Assembly: GCA_045534635.1 (NCBI GenBank)
Contig: JAZSKB010000039.1
Coordinates: 83,805-147,804, forward strand
Reading direction: 5' to 3'
Length of the DNA stretch: 64,000 nucleotides
Source: UBA1205 sp045534635
GTDB lineage: Bacteria > Bacteroidota > Bacteroidia > Bacteroidales > WCHB1-69
Within the stretch, counting starts at the first letter, position 1, and each line of letters opens with the position of its first letter. The translations under genes were made by a program, and so were the position numbers. This document shows, piece by piece, positions 17,805-27,701 of the stretch. Below the pieces are notes generated by a model, which had not been told where the DNA came from, ran no database searches, and saw only the letters and a program-made list of their open reading frames with translations.

Positions 17805-18362
17805 TTATTTTTCTGCTGATTTACCAACTTTTCTACGAACAACCTCACCTTGGAAACGAATACCTTTACCTTTGTATGGTTCTGGTTTACGATAAGACCT
17901 GATTTTATTCGCAACTTGACCTAATAATTGTTTATCAGCACTCATCAACTTAATCAATGGGTCTTTCCCTTTTTCTGTTATTGTTTCAACAGTGATTTCT
18001 TTTGGAAACTCAAATATAATATTATGAGAATATCCTAAAGATAGTTCTAATATTTGACCTGTTGCTTGAGCTTTGTATCCAGTTCCCACCAATTGTTGAA
18101 CAATAGTAAAACCTTCTGATACACCATGTACCATATTCGCTAAAAGTGAACGATACAATCCATGCAATGCTTTATGTCTTTTTTGTTCTGTATGACGTTC
18201 TACATGCATTACCCCCTCTTCCATAGAAAGAGTGATACAAGGATCTACATATTGTTGCAATTCACCTTTAGGTCCTTTTACAGTTACAATATGTGTTTTT
18301 TCGTCAACATTTATATTAACACCACTGGGTAATGATATGGGTAATTTACCTATTCTTGACAT
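17805..18362 (-). CDS. rplF: 50S ribosomal protein L6
   Basis: A 185-residue protein with two tandem L6 domains, near the factor-binding site. The C-terminal PEPYKGKGIRFQGEVVRRK signature is present. Confidence 0.98.
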   Translation of the reverse strand: MSRIGKLPISLPSGVNINVDEKTHIVTVKGPKGELQQYVDPCITLSMEEGVMHVERHTEQKRHKALHGLYRSLLANMVHGVSEGFTIVQQLVGTGYKAQATGQILELSLGYSHNIIFEFPKEITVETITEKGKDPLIKLMSADKQLLGQVANKIRSYRKPEPYKGKGIRFQGEVVRRKVGKSAEK

Positions 18363-18380
18363 TCTTTTATCCTCCTTTTA

Positions 18381-18779
18381 TTAACTGATGTAACAAATAA
18401 CTTCACCACCGATACCCAAACTACGAGCTTCTTTATCGGTCATCAAACCTCGTGAAGTTGAAATAATAGCGATACCCAATCCATTCAATACGCGAGGCAA
18501 TTCATCTGCTCCCACATATTTACGTAAACCAGGACGACTAACGCGTTTCAATTCTGTAATTGCACATTGTTTAGAAATAGGATGGTATTTCAAAGCAATC
18601 TTTATCATCCCTGGTATACTTGAATCTTCAAATTTATAATTTAAAATATAACCTTTTTCAAACAATATTTTTGTCATTTCTCTTTTCATATTTGACATAG
18701 GTATTTCTACTACCCTATGTTTTGCCATCACGGCATTACGTATTCTTGTCAAATAATCTGCTATTGGATCCGTATTCAT
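18381..18779 (-). CDS. rpsH: 30S ribosomal protein S8
   Basis: A 132-residue primary 16S rRNA-binding protein. The C-terminal STSRGLMTDKEARSLGIGGE motif, which binds rRNA helix 21, is intact. Confidence 0.98.
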   Translation of the reverse strand: MNTDPIADYLTRIRNAVMAKHRVVEIPMSNMKREMTKILFEKGYILNYKFEDSSIPGMIKIALKYHPISKQCAITELKRVSRPGLRKYVGADELPRVLNGLGIAIISTSRGLMTDKEARSLGIGGEVICYIS

Positions 18780-18800
18780 CTTTCTTAATTTTAAATTAAT

Positions 18801-19070
18801 TTACCAACTTGCTTTTTTTACACCTGGAATCAAACCTTTTGAAGCCATTTCTCTAAAATTGATACGAGAAAGACCAAAAGTTCTCATATATCCTTTTGGA
18901 CGTCCTGTCAATTTGCAACGATTATGCAATCTGATAGGATTTGAATTTGGTGGTAATTGTTGTAAACCTACCCAATCACCAGCTGCCTTTAATTCCGCTC
19001 TTTTGGCTGCATATTTTGCCACTAATTTTGCTCTTTTAACTTCACGAGCTTTCATTGACTCTTTTGCCAT
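18801..19070 (-). CDS. rpsN: 30S ribosomal protein S14
   Basis: An 89-residue S14 of the long, zinc-free type (no CxxC pairs). The rRNA-binding signature RCKLTGRPKGYMRTFGLSRI is present. It lies 3 bases after rplE. Confidence 0.97.
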   Translation of the reverse strand: MAKESMKAREVKRAKLVAKYAAKRAELKAAGDWVGLQQLPPNSNPIRLHNRCKLTGRPKGYMRTFGLSRINFREMASKGLIPGVKKASW

Positions 19071-19073
19071 ATC

Positions 19074-19631
19074 TTATTTCTTCTGATTTTTAAATGGTAA
19101 TCCAAACTCTTTTAACAAAGCTAAACATTCTTCATCATTTTGTGCAGTTGTAACAAATGTAATATCCATACCATTGATTTTGTTTATTTTATCAATATCA
19201 ATTTCTGGGAATATTATTTGTTCAGTAACGCCCATAGAATAATTTCCTTTTCCGTCAAAACCTTTATCGTTAATACCTCTAAAATCACGAATACGAGGTA
19301 TTGATACTGATATAAGTCTATCCAAAAATTCATACATTCTATCTCCACGTAAAGTTACGCGAACACCTACTGCATTACCTTTTCTAAGTTTGAAATTTGA
19401 AATATCCTTTCTTGACTTAGTAGCAACGGCTTTTTGACCTGCTATCATTGTCATTTCATTGATACCATTATCTATTAATTTTTTATCTGCGGTTGCAGCT
19501 CCAATACCTTGATTCAAACAAATCTTAGTAATTTTCGGAATACGCATCACCGTTTTAAAATTAAATTGCTTTTGCAAAGCAGGTGCAATTTCTTTATTGT
19601 ATTTTTCTCTTAATCTTGGTGTGTAGCTCAT
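19074..19631 (-). CDS. rplE: 50S ribosomal protein L5
   Basis: A 185-residue 5S rRNA-binding protein in the central protuberance that contacts P-site tRNA. KITKICLNQGIG and the RGDRMYEFLDRLISVSIPRIRDFRG region are typical; it overlaps rplX by one base. Confidence 0.98.
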   Translation of the reverse strand: MSYTPRLREKYNKEIAPALQKQFNFKTVMRIPKITKICLNQGIGAATADKKLIDNGINEMTMIAGQKAVATKSRKDISNFKLRKGNAVGVRVTLRGDRMYEFLDRLISVSIPRIRDFRGINDKGFDGKGNYSMGVTEQIIFPEIDIDKINKINGMDITFVTTAQNDEECLALLKEFGLPFKNQKK

Positions 19632-19951
19632 TACTTAATCTCCTCTTTCGATTTTTTTGAATACCTTACTAACTTGCCATTATCTGCTACACGCCTTCCT
19701 ATGCGAGTTGCATTTCCTTTGGAATCAACTAACATTAAATTGGAAATGTGAACAGAGGCTTCTTTCTTTACGATTCCTCCTTGTGGGGTTTTTGCAGTTG
19801 GTTTAGTACTTTTTGATACCATGTTTTTACCTTCTACAAACGCTCTGTAATTTTTAACATCAACTTTGAGCACTTTTCCGGTCTGTCCTTTATCATCCCC
19901 TGATAAAACTTTTACCGTGTCCCCTTTTTTTATATGTATCTTCGGTTGCAT
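19631..19951 (-). CDS. rplX: 50S ribosomal protein L24
   Basis: A 106-residue assembly-initiator protein with an N-terminal KOW motif (KKGDTVKVLSGDDKGQTGKV). Its stop overlaps the rplE start. Confidence 0.98.
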   Translation of the reverse strand: MQPKIHIKKGDTVKVLSGDDKGQTGKVLKVDVKNYRAFVEGKNMVSKSTKPTAKTPQGGIVKKEASVHISNLMLVDSKGNATRIGRRVADNGKLVRYSKKSKEEIK

Positions 19952-19977
19952 GTTTAATTAATTTTTTTCTTTATACA

Positions 19978-20346
19978 TTAAAGCACTTCTGGTGCTAATG
20001 AAACTATTTTCATATATTGTTTTTCTCTAAGTTCGCGGGCCACAGGTCCAAATATACGAGTTCCACGTAATTCATCTGAAGCGGTTAACAATACGACAGC
20101 ATTATCATCAAAACGGATATAAGAGCCATCGTTTCTACGAACTTCTTTTGTTGTTCTTACAACAACAGCTTTGCTAACTGTACCTTTTTTTATTGAACCA
20201 GAAGGGATTGCGTCTTTTACTGTTACAACGATTTTATCGCCAACGGTAGCATAACGCTTTTTTGTTCCTCCCAATACTCGGATACACAATACTTCTTTAG
20301 CACCACTATTGTCTGCCACTGATAATCTTGATTCTTGTTGTATCAT
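19978..20346 (-). CDS. rplN: 50S ribosomal protein L14
   Basis: A 122-residue five-stranded barrel protein at the subunit interface. It starts MIQQESRLSVADNSGAKE and ends MKIVSLAPEVL, the full family length. Confidence 0.98.
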   Translation of the reverse strand: MIQQESRLSVADNSGAKEVLCIRVLGGTKKRYATVGDKIVVTVKDAIPSGSIKKGTVSKAVVVRTTKEVRRNDGSYIRFDDNAVVLLTASDELRGTRIFGPVARELREKQYMKIVSLAPEVL

Positions 20347-20348
20347 CT

Positions 20349-20603
20349 TTACTTAGCCTTTTCTATTATTTCTACTAATCTCCAGCATTTGTTTTTACTC
20401 AAAGGTCTGGTTTCCATAATTCTAACAACATCACCTATTTCACATTCATTTTTTTCATCATGTGCCATAAAGTTAGATGATCTTTTTAGGAACTTTCCAT
20501 ATTTCGGGTGTTTGAACTTACGTTCTACCTTCACAACGATAGATTTTTCCATCTTGTTACTTATTACAACACCTTCTCTTTGTTTTCTAAAATTTCTATC
20601 CAT
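20349..20603 (-). CDS. rpsQ: 30S ribosomal protein S17
   Basis: An 84-residue OB-fold protein and primary 16S rRNA binder. GVVISNKMEKSIVVKVERK and the C-terminal GDVVRIMETRPLSKNKCWRL motif identify it. Confidence 0.98.
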   Translation of the reverse strand: MDRNFRKQREGVVISNKMEKSIVVKVERKFKHPKYGKFLKRSSNFMAHDEKNECEIGDVVRIMETRPLSKNKCWRLVEIIEKAK

Positions 20604-20621
20604 ACCAAAAATTTATCTCTT

Positions 20622-20831
20622 TTATTTTACAGATTTATTTTCAGCAATCTCTCTTGAACGAATTTCCGTTTTAAGTCTTGCTATCGATTTACGATTTGCT
20701 GCAATTCTATTTGGATTTTCTATTGGAGAAACGGCATGATGCAATTTCAACTTTGCCAATTGCTTTACTTCCTCTTCCAATCTTTCGTACAACTCTTTTG
20801 TTGTAAGACCTGCTATCTCTGACTGTTTCAT
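20622..20831 (-). CDS. rpmC: 50S ribosomal protein L29
   Basis: A 69-residue two-helix protein at the exit tunnel, close to where SRP and trigger factor dock. The NPNRIAANRKSIARLKTEI motif is characteristic. Confidence 0.96.
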   Translation of the reverse strand: MKQSEIAGLTTKELYERLEEEVKQLAKLKLHHAVSPIENPNRIAANRKSIARLKTEIRSREIAENKSVK

Positions 20832-20836
20832 TTTAA

Positions 20837-21265
20837 TTATATTGTTTCTTCTGAATAATCTCTTCTAACTATAAATTTTGTCAAGATTGGCAATTTTTGA
20901 GCGCCCAAACGCATAGCTTCGCGTGCAACATCAGTTGGTACACCATCTGCTTCAAACAGAATTCGACCTGGAGATATTCTTGCTACAAAATATTCTGGAC
21001 TACCTTTACCTTTTCCCATACGTACTTCCGCTGGTTTTTTAGTAATAGGTTTGTCTGGGAAAACTCTAATCCACAATTGACCTTCACGTTTCATATAACG
21101 TGTAATTGCTTGACGTGCTGCCTCTATTTGACGTCCTGTCAGCAAACATTCCTCAGTGGCTTTCATGGCAAAGGAACCAAATGCAATTTCTGCACCTCGT
21201 TTGGTATTCCCTTTCATTTTGCCCTTTTGGACTCTTCTATATTTTGTCTTTTTTGGCTGTAACAT
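20837..21265 (-). CDS. rplP: 50S ribosomal protein L16
   Basis: A 142-residue protein near the A site. PKKTKYRRVQKGKMKG and the KPAEVRMGKGKGSPEYFVAR segment (which includes the arginine hydroxylated in E. coli) are present. Confidence 0.98.
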   Translation of the reverse strand: MLQPKKTKYRRVQKGKMKGNTKRGAEIAFGSFAMKATEECLLTGRQIEAARQAITRYMKREGQLWIRVFPDKPITKKPAEVRMGKGKGSPEYFVARISPGRILFEADGVPTDVAREAMRLGAQKLPILTKFIVRRDYSEETI

Positions 21266-21293
21266 CGTTTATCTGATTTTTCCTTAATTAATA

Positions 21294-22043
21294 CTATTTT
21301 CTTCTTCTATCTCCGCCTCTTTCTGAGCGTTCTCTACCAAAATTGCCACCTCTTTCTCTTCTCATCATTTTACCTTGTTTGGAAGATGCTTCTGTTGACG
21401 CTTGAAATAGATCTTTTTTACCATAAACTAAACCTCTGCATATCCATACTTTAATACCTATTCTTCCATAAGTAGTATGTGCTTCTGCATGACTATAATC
21501 TATATCTGCACGCAAAGTATGCAATGGGGTTCTGCCTTCTTTATAATGTTCGGTACGTGCCATTTCGGCTCCACCTATACGACCAGAGATAGAAACTTTA
21601 ATACCTTCTGCTCCTGAACGCATTGTTGATGAAATCGCGTTTTTGATAGCTTTACGATAAAACGCACGACGTTCTATTTCTTCTGCTATCGTTTTGGCAA
21701 CCAATACTGCGTCTAATTCTGGACGTTTGATTTCACTGATATTGATTTGAACATCTTTTCCTGTGATTTTCTTCAATTCTTCTTTCAGCTTATCAACTTC
21801 TGAGCCCATTTTTCCGATAATCAAACCTGGACGAGCGGTATTGATGGTTACTGTCACCAATTTCAAAGTTCTTTCGATATATATTTTCGAAATATTGGCT
21901 TTATGCAAACGTGTATTAAGGTATTTTCTGATTTTATCGTCTTCTACTAATTTTTGACCAAAATCTTTTCCACCATACCAGTTAGAATCCCATCCTCTAA
22001 CGATTCCTAAACGTATTCCTATTGGATTAACTTTCTGTCCCAT
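21294..22043 (-). CDS. rpsC: 30S ribosomal protein S3
   Basis: A 249-residue protein with a KH type II domain (about 40-110, RPGLIIGKMGSEVDKLKEEL) and the S3 C-terminal domain. It helps unwind mRNA at the entry tunnel. It ends in an arginine/glycine-rich tail of about 25 residues (RRERGGNFGRERSERGGDRR), longer than in E. coli. Confidence 0.98.
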   Translation of the reverse strand: MGQKVNPIGIRLGIVRGWDSNWYGGKDFGQKLVEDDKIRKYLNTRLHKANISKIYIERTLKLVTVTINTARPGLIIGKMGSEVDKLKEELKKITGKDVQINISEIKRPELDAVLVAKTIAEEIERRAFYRKAIKNAISSTMRSGAEGIKVSISGRIGGAEMARTEHYKEGRTPLHTLRADIDYSHAEAHTTYGRIGIKVWICRGLVYGKKDLFQASTEASSKQGKMMRRERGGNFGRERSERGGDRRRK

Positions 22044-22463
22044 TTATTCTTCTGTTTGATTTACGTTTTCTACTTTGCTATCTAATACTATTGTAATATG
22101 GTTTGAACGTCTTCTGATTCTATAACCACGACCTTGAGGTGCGGTTCTCAATCTTTTCAATATGGTGCCACCATCTACAAATATTTCTTTTACGTACAAA
22201 TTACTATCTTCTATTCTTGCATTTTCATTTTTTGCTTGCCAATTTGCAATAGCAGAAAGAAGCAATTTACGTATTTTTTCAGATGATTCTTTTTTACTAT
22301 ATTTCAAAACATTCAAAGCATAATCAACATTCTTACCTCTTATCAAATCTGCCATAAGGCGTGTTTTACGAGGAGATGTATTATTGTCCATCAGACGTGC
22401 TACGCATCTTGTGCGATTATTTTCTTTTCTAGCTTCCGCAGCTAATCTTTTTCTTGCACCCAT
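22044..22463 (-). CDS. rplV: 50S ribosomal protein L22
   Basis: A 139-residue protein whose long beta-hairpin lines the nascent-peptide tunnel. The hairpin tip region RLRTAPQGRGYRIRRRSNHI is conserved. It abuts rpsC with no gap. Confidence 0.98.
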   Translation of the reverse strand: MGARKRLAAEARKENNRTRCVARLMDNNTSPRKTRLMADLIRGKNVDYALNVLKYSKKESSEKIRKLLLSAIANWQAKNENARIEDSNLYVKEIFVDGGTILKRLRTAPQGRGYRIRRRSNHITIVLDSKVENVNQTEE

Positions 22464-22482
22464 CTTTATTCTTTAATTTGCT

Positions 22483-22761
22483 TTATTTTTTTCCTTTATC
22501 TTTACTTCCAGCATGTCCACGGAATATGCGTGTTGGTGCAAATTCCCCTAATTTATGCCCTACCATATTTTCTGTTACATACACAGGAATAAATTTGTTT
22601 CCGTTATGAACAGCGATTGTCTGACCAACGAAATCTGGAGAAATCATTGACGCACGACTCCATGTTTTAATGGTAACTTTTTTACCAGATTCCTGTGCTT
22701 CTATCACTCGTTTTTCGAGTTTATAGTGAATGTACGGACCTTTTCTTAATGATCTACTCAT
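22483..22761 (-). CDS. rpsS: 30S ribosomal protein S19
   Basis: A 92-residue 30S head protein. SRSLRKGPYI and the VTENMVGHKLGEFAPTRIFRGH signature are complete. Confidence 0.98.
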   Translation of the reverse strand: MSRSLRKGPYIHYKLEKRVIEAQESGKKVTIKTWSRASMISPDFVGQTIAVHNGNKFIPVYVTENMVGHKLGEFAPTRIFRGHAGSKDKGKK

Positions 22762-22776
22762 TGTAACTACTTTTTA

Positions 22777-23601
22777 TTATTTCTTTCTTCTTTCTACTAT
22801 AAATTGAGTTGAGGCTTTTTTAGGACGACGTGTTTTGTAGCCTTTAGCGATTAAGCCCTTACGTGAACGAGGATGTCCTCCTGAAGCTCTTCCTTCACCA
22901 CCACCCATTGGGTGATCTACTGGGTTCATAACAACGCCACGAACTCTTGGACGTCTTCCCATCCAACGAGAACGACCTGCCTTACCTGAAACTTGTAAGT
23001 TATGGTCTATATTAGATACCATACCTATAGTTGCTTTACAAGCACACAATATTTTACGTGTTTCACCTGATGGCATTTTAATGGTTACATAACGTTCTTC
23101 TCTTGACATCAATTGAGCATAAGCACCTGCACTACGAGCAACTTTTGCACCGCAACCAGGTTGCATTTCAATATTATGAATAACTGTTCCAAGAGGTATT
23201 TCTGACAAAAATAAAGTATTTCCCAAATCTGGAGAAATTCCTTTACCAGAAAGAACTTTTTGTCCTACTTGCAAACCATGAGGAGCAACAATATAACGTT
23301 TTTCTCCATCTGCATAAAATAACAATGCAATACGAGCCGAACGATTTGGGTCATATTCTATTGTTTTTACCGTTGCTGGTACACCATCTTTTTCACGTAA
23401 GAAATCAATGATACGATATTGTTTTTTATGACCACCTCCGATATATCTCATGGTCATTTTACCTTCATTGTTTCTTCCGCCACTTCTTTTTTTAGGTAAC
23501 AGCAAACTCTTTTCGGGGGTTGAAGCTGTTATCTCTTCAAAATTACTTACTAACTTAAATCTTTGACCGGGTGTTACCGGTTTAAACTTTTTTAATCCCA
23601 T
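22777..23601 (-). CDS. rplB: 50S ribosomal protein L2
   Basis: A 274-residue primary 23S rRNA-binding protein needed for peptidyl transfer and subunit joining. The C-terminal NPVDHPMGGGEGRASGGHP motif holds the critical histidine. Confidence 0.98.
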   Translation of the reverse strand: MGLKKFKPVTPGQRFKLVSNFEEITASTPEKSLLLPKKRSGGRNNEGKMTMRYIGGGHKKQYRIIDFLREKDGVPATVKTIEYDPNRSARIALLFYADGEKRYIVAPHGLQVGQKVLSGKGISPDLGNTLFLSEIPLGTVIHNIEMQPGCGAKVARSAGAYAQLMSREERYVTIKMPSGETRKILCACKATIGMVSNIDHNLQVSGKAGRSRWMGRRPRVRGVVMNPVDHPMGGGEGRASGGHPRSRKGLIAKGYKTRRPKKASTQFIVERRKK

Positions 23602-23617
23602 CTTTTCTTTTTAATTC

Positions 23618-23908
23618 TTAGATACCACTATAAAAGTCAATTGTTTGATTGCCTTTTAATTGTACTATCGCTTTCTTAAAACTATTTTTCTTTCCTCTTA
23701 TTAAGCCGGCTTTTGTATAGCGAGAAGTGTTTTTACCTCTTTGAATCAAAGTACTTACACTTTCCACTTGTACATCATACATTTCTTCTACGGCTTTTTT
23801 TATTTGCAATTTATCTGCCCTATGGTCTACAACAAAACCATAGCGATTTAACTTCTCGCTAATCGCTGTCATTTTTTCTGTTACAAGAGGCCTAATTATT
23901 ACATTCAT
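23618..23908 (-). CDS. rplW: 50S ribosomal protein L23
   Basis: A 96-residue tunnel-exit protein, docking site of trigger factor and SRP. The RPLVTEKMTAISEKLNRYGF N-terminus is characteristic. Confidence 0.97.
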   Translation of the reverse strand: MNVIIRPLVTEKMTAISEKLNRYGFVVDHRADKLQIKKAVEEMYDVQVESVSTLIQRGKNTSRYTKAGLIRGKKNSFKKAIVQLKGNQTIDFYSGI

Positions 23909-23920
23909 CTTCCTAACTTT

Positions 23921-24556
23921 TTACGCGTTTATTTTAAAAAATTCATCAAATTTTGCAGCTGTTTGCTCTAAAATCACAATTTTTTGAGCGTTCAAAATTT
24001 GATAAGTATTTAAATTTGAAATAGTTGCAATATTCAATTTCTCCAAATTTCGAGAAGACAAATATACATTTTTATTTAATTCATTTACAACTATTAAAGT
24101 TTTTTTATCAAAAAGATTTGTATCTTTTAAGATTTTAACCATGTTTTTTGTCTTAGGAGCCTCAAAATCAAATTGTTCGAATACTGTAATATTTGATTCT
24201 TGTGCTTTAATAGACAAAGCAGACATACGAGCCAAACGTTTTACTTTTTTATTCAATTTGAAACTATAATCTCTTGGTTGAGGACCAAAAACACGAGCAC
24301 CACCAGGAAACAAAGGAGATTTGATACTACCTATACGAGCACCACCACCACCTTTTTGTTTTCTAAGTTTACGTGTTGAACCAGAAACCATAGATTTTTC
24401 TTTACTACTATGAGTTCCTTGACGTTGATTTGCAAGATATTGTTTTACATCTAACCAAATAGCATGGTTATTGGGTTCTATACCAAATATGCTGTCATTT
24501 AACGTTACAGTTCTTCCAGCTTCACTCCCGTCTATTTTATATACTTTTAGCTCCAT
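23921..24556 (-). CDS. rplD: 50S ribosomal protein L4
   Basis: A 211-residue protein with a globular domain and the extended tunnel loop (STRKLRKQKGGGGARIGSIK). In E. coli L4 also regulates the S10 operon. It overlaps rplC by 10 bases, suggesting coupling. Confidence 0.98.
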   Translation of the reverse strand: MELKVYKIDGSEAGRTVTLNDSIFGIEPNNHAIWLDVKQYLANQRQGTHSSKEKSMVSGSTRKLRKQKGGGGARIGSIKSPLFPGGARVFGPQPRDYSFKLNKKVKRLARMSALSIKAQESNITVFEQFDFEAPKTKNMVKILKDTNLFDKKTLIVVNELNKNVYLSSRNLEKLNIATISNLNTYQILNAQKIVILEQTAAKFDEFFKINA

Positions 24557-25176
24557 CTCTCTATTTTTAAATATGAACCATTATACCCGGGAACAGATCC
24601 CTTAATTACCAATAAATTCTTTTCTGGGAATATTTTAACAATTTGCAAGTTAATCATTTTAACTTTTGCACCGCCTGTTCTTCCTGCCATTCTCATACCT
24701 TTAAATACTCTTGATGGCCAAGAAGATGCTCCCATTGAACCTGGAGCACGTAATCTATCGTGCTGACCGTGTGTTCTATCGCCCACACCACCAAATCCAT
24801 GACGTTTAACAACACCTTGGAAACCTTTTCCTTTGCTAATACCAGAAACATCTACAAATTCGCCTTCTTCGAAAACGGTTACTGTCAACACTTCTCCTTG
24901 TTGTTTTCTGTGTTCTATTTCAAAACGAGAAAACTCTTTTACGATACGTTTTGGAGATGTATTTGCTTTTGCAAAATGTCCTTTCATCGCTTTTGAGGTA
25001 TTCTTTTCTTTTTTGTCATCGAACGCTAATTGAATAGCGTCATAACCATCTTTTTCTACAGATTTTACTTGTGTTACTACACAAGGACCGGCTTCTATTA
25101 CTGTGCACGGAATATTTTTTCCGGAGGCATCAAAGATGCTGGTCATTCCTATTTTCTTTCCTATTAAACCTGACAT
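24547..25176 (-). CDS. rplC: 50S ribosomal protein L3
   Basis: A 209-residue protein that starts 50S assembly and reaches the peptidyl transferase centre. The signature GFQGVVKRHGFGGV ... HRAPGS-type loop and RMAGRTGG motif are present. Confidence 0.98.
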   Translation of the reverse strand: MSGLIGKKIGMTSIFDASGKNIPCTVIEAGPCVVTQVKSVEKDGYDAIQLAFDDKKEKNTSKAMKGHFAKANTSPKRIVKEFSRFEIEHRKQQGEVLTVTVFEEGEFVDVSGISKGKGFQGVVKRHGFGGVGDRTHGQHDRLRAPGSMGASSWPSRVFKGMRMAGRTGGAKVKMINLQIVKIFPEKNLLVIKGSVPGYNGSYLKIERWS

Positions 25177-25239
25177 TTTTTTAATTTTTTACTTATTGCT
25201 CACGCAATTGTTTTACCTTTTTACGATTAAATAACTTAA

Positions 25240-25554
25240 TTAGACTTTAATTTCTACTTCAACACCACTTGGCAATTCAAGTTTCATTAACGCTTCAATA
25301 GTTTTTGCAGTAGTTCCATAAATATCCAACAAACGTTTGTAAGAAGATAATTCAAACTGTTCTCTTGATTTTTTGTTTACAAATGTAGAGCGATTTACAG
25401 TAAAAATTCTCTTCTGTGTCGGAAGTGGAATAGGTCCTACTACAACAACCTTATCATCTTTAACGGTGTTTACCGTTTTCACAATCTTTTCAGCTGATTT
25501 ATCTACCAAGCTATGATCGTATGATTTCAGTTTTATTCTAACTCTTTGACTCAC
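25240..25554 (-). CDS. rpsJ: 30S ribosomal protein S10
   Basis: A 104-residue 30S head protein that also partners with NusB in antitermination. The GPIPLPTQKRIFTVNRSTFV signature is intact. It follows fusA directly; there is no tuf gene between them, as is usual in Bacteroidota. Confidence 0.98.
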   Translation of the reverse strand: MSQRVRIKLKSYDHSLVDKSAEKIVKTVNTVKDDKVVVVGPIPLPTQKRIFTVNRSTFVNKKSREQFELSSYKRLLDIYGTTAKTIEALMKLELPSGVEVEIKV

Positions 25555-25570
25555 TTTTATTTATATTTAA

Positions 25571-27664
25571 TTATTTATGAAATTTCCATTTTGACACCAA
25601 TTCTTCAATTTTAGCTGCTGGAGGTTCTGCATAACTAAAGAATTCCATAGAAGCGGTCCCTCTTCCAGAAGTAAGAGAACGTAAATTGGTGATATAACCA
25701 AACATTTCTGATAGAGGCACTTGAACTCTAACGTGTTGAACTCCAGCTTTAGCAATTATTTCTTCTACAACTGCTCTTTTACGATTTAAATCTCCAGTTA
25801 CACTACCCAAATATTCATCAGGAGTAACAACTTCTAACTTCATAATTGGTTCCAACAAAGTTGGAGTGGCTTTTCTTGCAGCCTCTTTAAATGCTTTATT
25901 TGCACATATTTCAAAAGCATTTGCATCTGAATCTACTGTATGATAAGAACCATCAATTAGGCGAACTTTAGCACTAATCATTGGATATCCCAAAAGTGGA
26001 CCATTTAACAATGCTTTTTCAAAACCTTTTTCTATAGCTGGAATAAATTCTTTAGGAATATTTCCTCCTTTAACTTCATTGATAAATTGCAAACCTTTTA
26101 CGCCGTCATCTGCGGGAGATAATTCAAATTCTATATCCGCAAATTGACCTTTACCTCCAGTTTGTTTTTTGTATATTTCTTTATGATGAACAGTAGATTT
26201 CAGTGCTTCTCTGTAAGAAACTACAGGATTTCCTGAATTGCACTCAACACGAAATTCTCTTCTAATTCTATCTAATAAAATTTCCAAGTGCAATTCTCCC
26301 ATTCCACTAATAATTGTTTGCCCTGTTTCTTCGCTTGTACTTACTTTAAAAGTTGGATCTTCTTCAGATAATTTTTGCAAACTAATTGCAAGTTTATCCA
26401 AATCATCTTGCGTTTTTGGTTCGATAGCAATACTAATTACAGGTTCTGGAAATTCAATAGATTCTAATATAATTGGATGTTTTTCGTCACAAATAGTATT
26501 ACCTGTTTTCATTTCTTTCATACCGACTAAAACACCAATATTTCCTGCACCTATTTCTTCTAATGGTTTTTGTTTATTAGCATGCATTTCAAAAACTCGA
26601 GAAACACGTTCTTTTTTTCCTGTAGATGCATTTAAAACATAAGAACCTGCTTTAAGTACACCTGAATAAACTCTGAAAAAAGCCAATTTACCAACAAATG
26701 GGTCGGTTGCTATTTTAAATATCAAACCAGCAAATGGCGTTTTTTCATCAGGTTGACGTAATTCCTCATTGTTATTAATAGGATTTTTTCCTACTATAGC
26801 ATTTTTATCCAACGGACTTGGCAAATACAATGTAACAGCGTCTAATAAACGTTGTACACCTTTATTTCTAAATGAAGAACCACACAATACAGGTGTAATT
26901 TTCAAATTGATTGTTGCTTCACGAATTGCGGAAATAATATCTTCAACAGTAATTAAATTTTCATCTTCTAAATATTTTTCCAACAAATCTTCACGTTCTT
27001 CGGCAACACCTTCTATCAATTTAAGTCTGTATTCAGCAACTTCATTTTGAATATCGTGAGGGATAGGTATTTCTCTAATAATAGTTCCATTAGAGGCTTC
27101 ATCCCATTCATAGGCTTTATTAGTAACAAGGTCAACAATACCTTTAAAATTTTCTTCAGCACCTATTGGAATTTGCAACGGAACAGGATTAGCACCCAAT
27201 TTAGAGGAAATTTGTTCTACAACATCAAAGAAATTGGCTCCCATTCTATCCATTTTATTGACATAACTGATGCGAGGAACACCATATTTGTCGGCTTGTC
27301 TCCAAACGGTTTCAGATTGTGGTTCTACCCCACCTACAGCACAAAACAATGCAACTGCAGCATCTAAAACACGCAAAGAACGTTCTACCTCTACGGTAAA
27401 ATCTACGTGACCAGGAGTATCAATAATATTTATTTTGAATGGGATTTCATCTCGTTTCCAAAAAACAGTAGTCGCAGCAGAGGTAATGGTAATGCCTCTT
27501 TCTTGTTCTTGCTCCATAAAATCCATCGTAGCCGCACCATCATGTACTTCACCAAGCTTATAATTTTTGCCAGTATAGTACAAGATACGCTCGGTTGTGG
27601 TAGTTTTACCAGCATCAATATGAGCCATTATACCAATATTCCGAATCAATTTAATATCTTCCAT
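25571..27664 (-). CDS. fusA: Elongation factor G
   Basis: A 697-residue translational GTPase that drives translocation. The G1 P-loop is AHIDAGKTTTT, the switch region has RGITIT, then DTPGHVDF and the NKMD guanine-specificity motif, followed by domains II-V. It lies between rpsG and rpsJ. Confidence 0.98.
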   Translation of the reverse strand: MEDIKLIRNIGIMAHIDAGKTTTTERILYYTGKNYKLGEVHDGAATMDFMEQEQERGITITSAATTVFWKRDEIPFKINIIDTPGHVDFTVEVERSLRVLDAAVALFCAVGGVEPQSETVWRQADKYGVPRISYVNKMDRMGANFFDVVEQISSKLGANPVPLQIPIGAEENFKGIVDLVTNKAYEWDEASNGTIIREIPIPHDIQNEVAEYRLKLIEGVAEEREDLLEKYLEDENLITVEDIISAIREATINLKITPVLCGSSFRNKGVQRLLDAVTLYLPSPLDKNAIVGKNPINNNEELRQPDEKTPFAGLIFKIATDPFVGKLAFFRVYSGVLKAGSYVLNASTGKKERVSRVFEMHANKQKPLEEIGAGNIGVLVGMKEMKTGNTICDEKHPIILESIEFPEPVISIAIEPKTQDDLDKLAISLQKLSEEDPTFKVSTSEETGQTIISGMGELHLEILLDRIRREFRVECNSGNPVVSYREALKSTVHHKEIYKKQTGGKGQFADIEFELSPADDGVKGLQFINEVKGGNIPKEFIPAIEKGFEKALLNGPLLGYPMISAKVRLIDGSYHTVDSDANAFEICANKAFKEAARKATPTLLEPIMKLEVVTPDEYLGSVTGDLNRKRAVVEEIIAKAGVQHVRVQVPLSEMFGYITNLRSLTSGRGTASMEFFSYAEPPAAKIEELVSKWKFHK

Positions 27665-27701
27665 TTACTCTGCCTTGATTTGCGTCTTTATAATATATAT
27701 G

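Noticed and set aside
25177..25239. Possible loss of tuf between fusA and rpsJ
   Set aside because: Bacteroidota normally carry tuf elsewhere, next to secE/nusG; no remnant is visible here.
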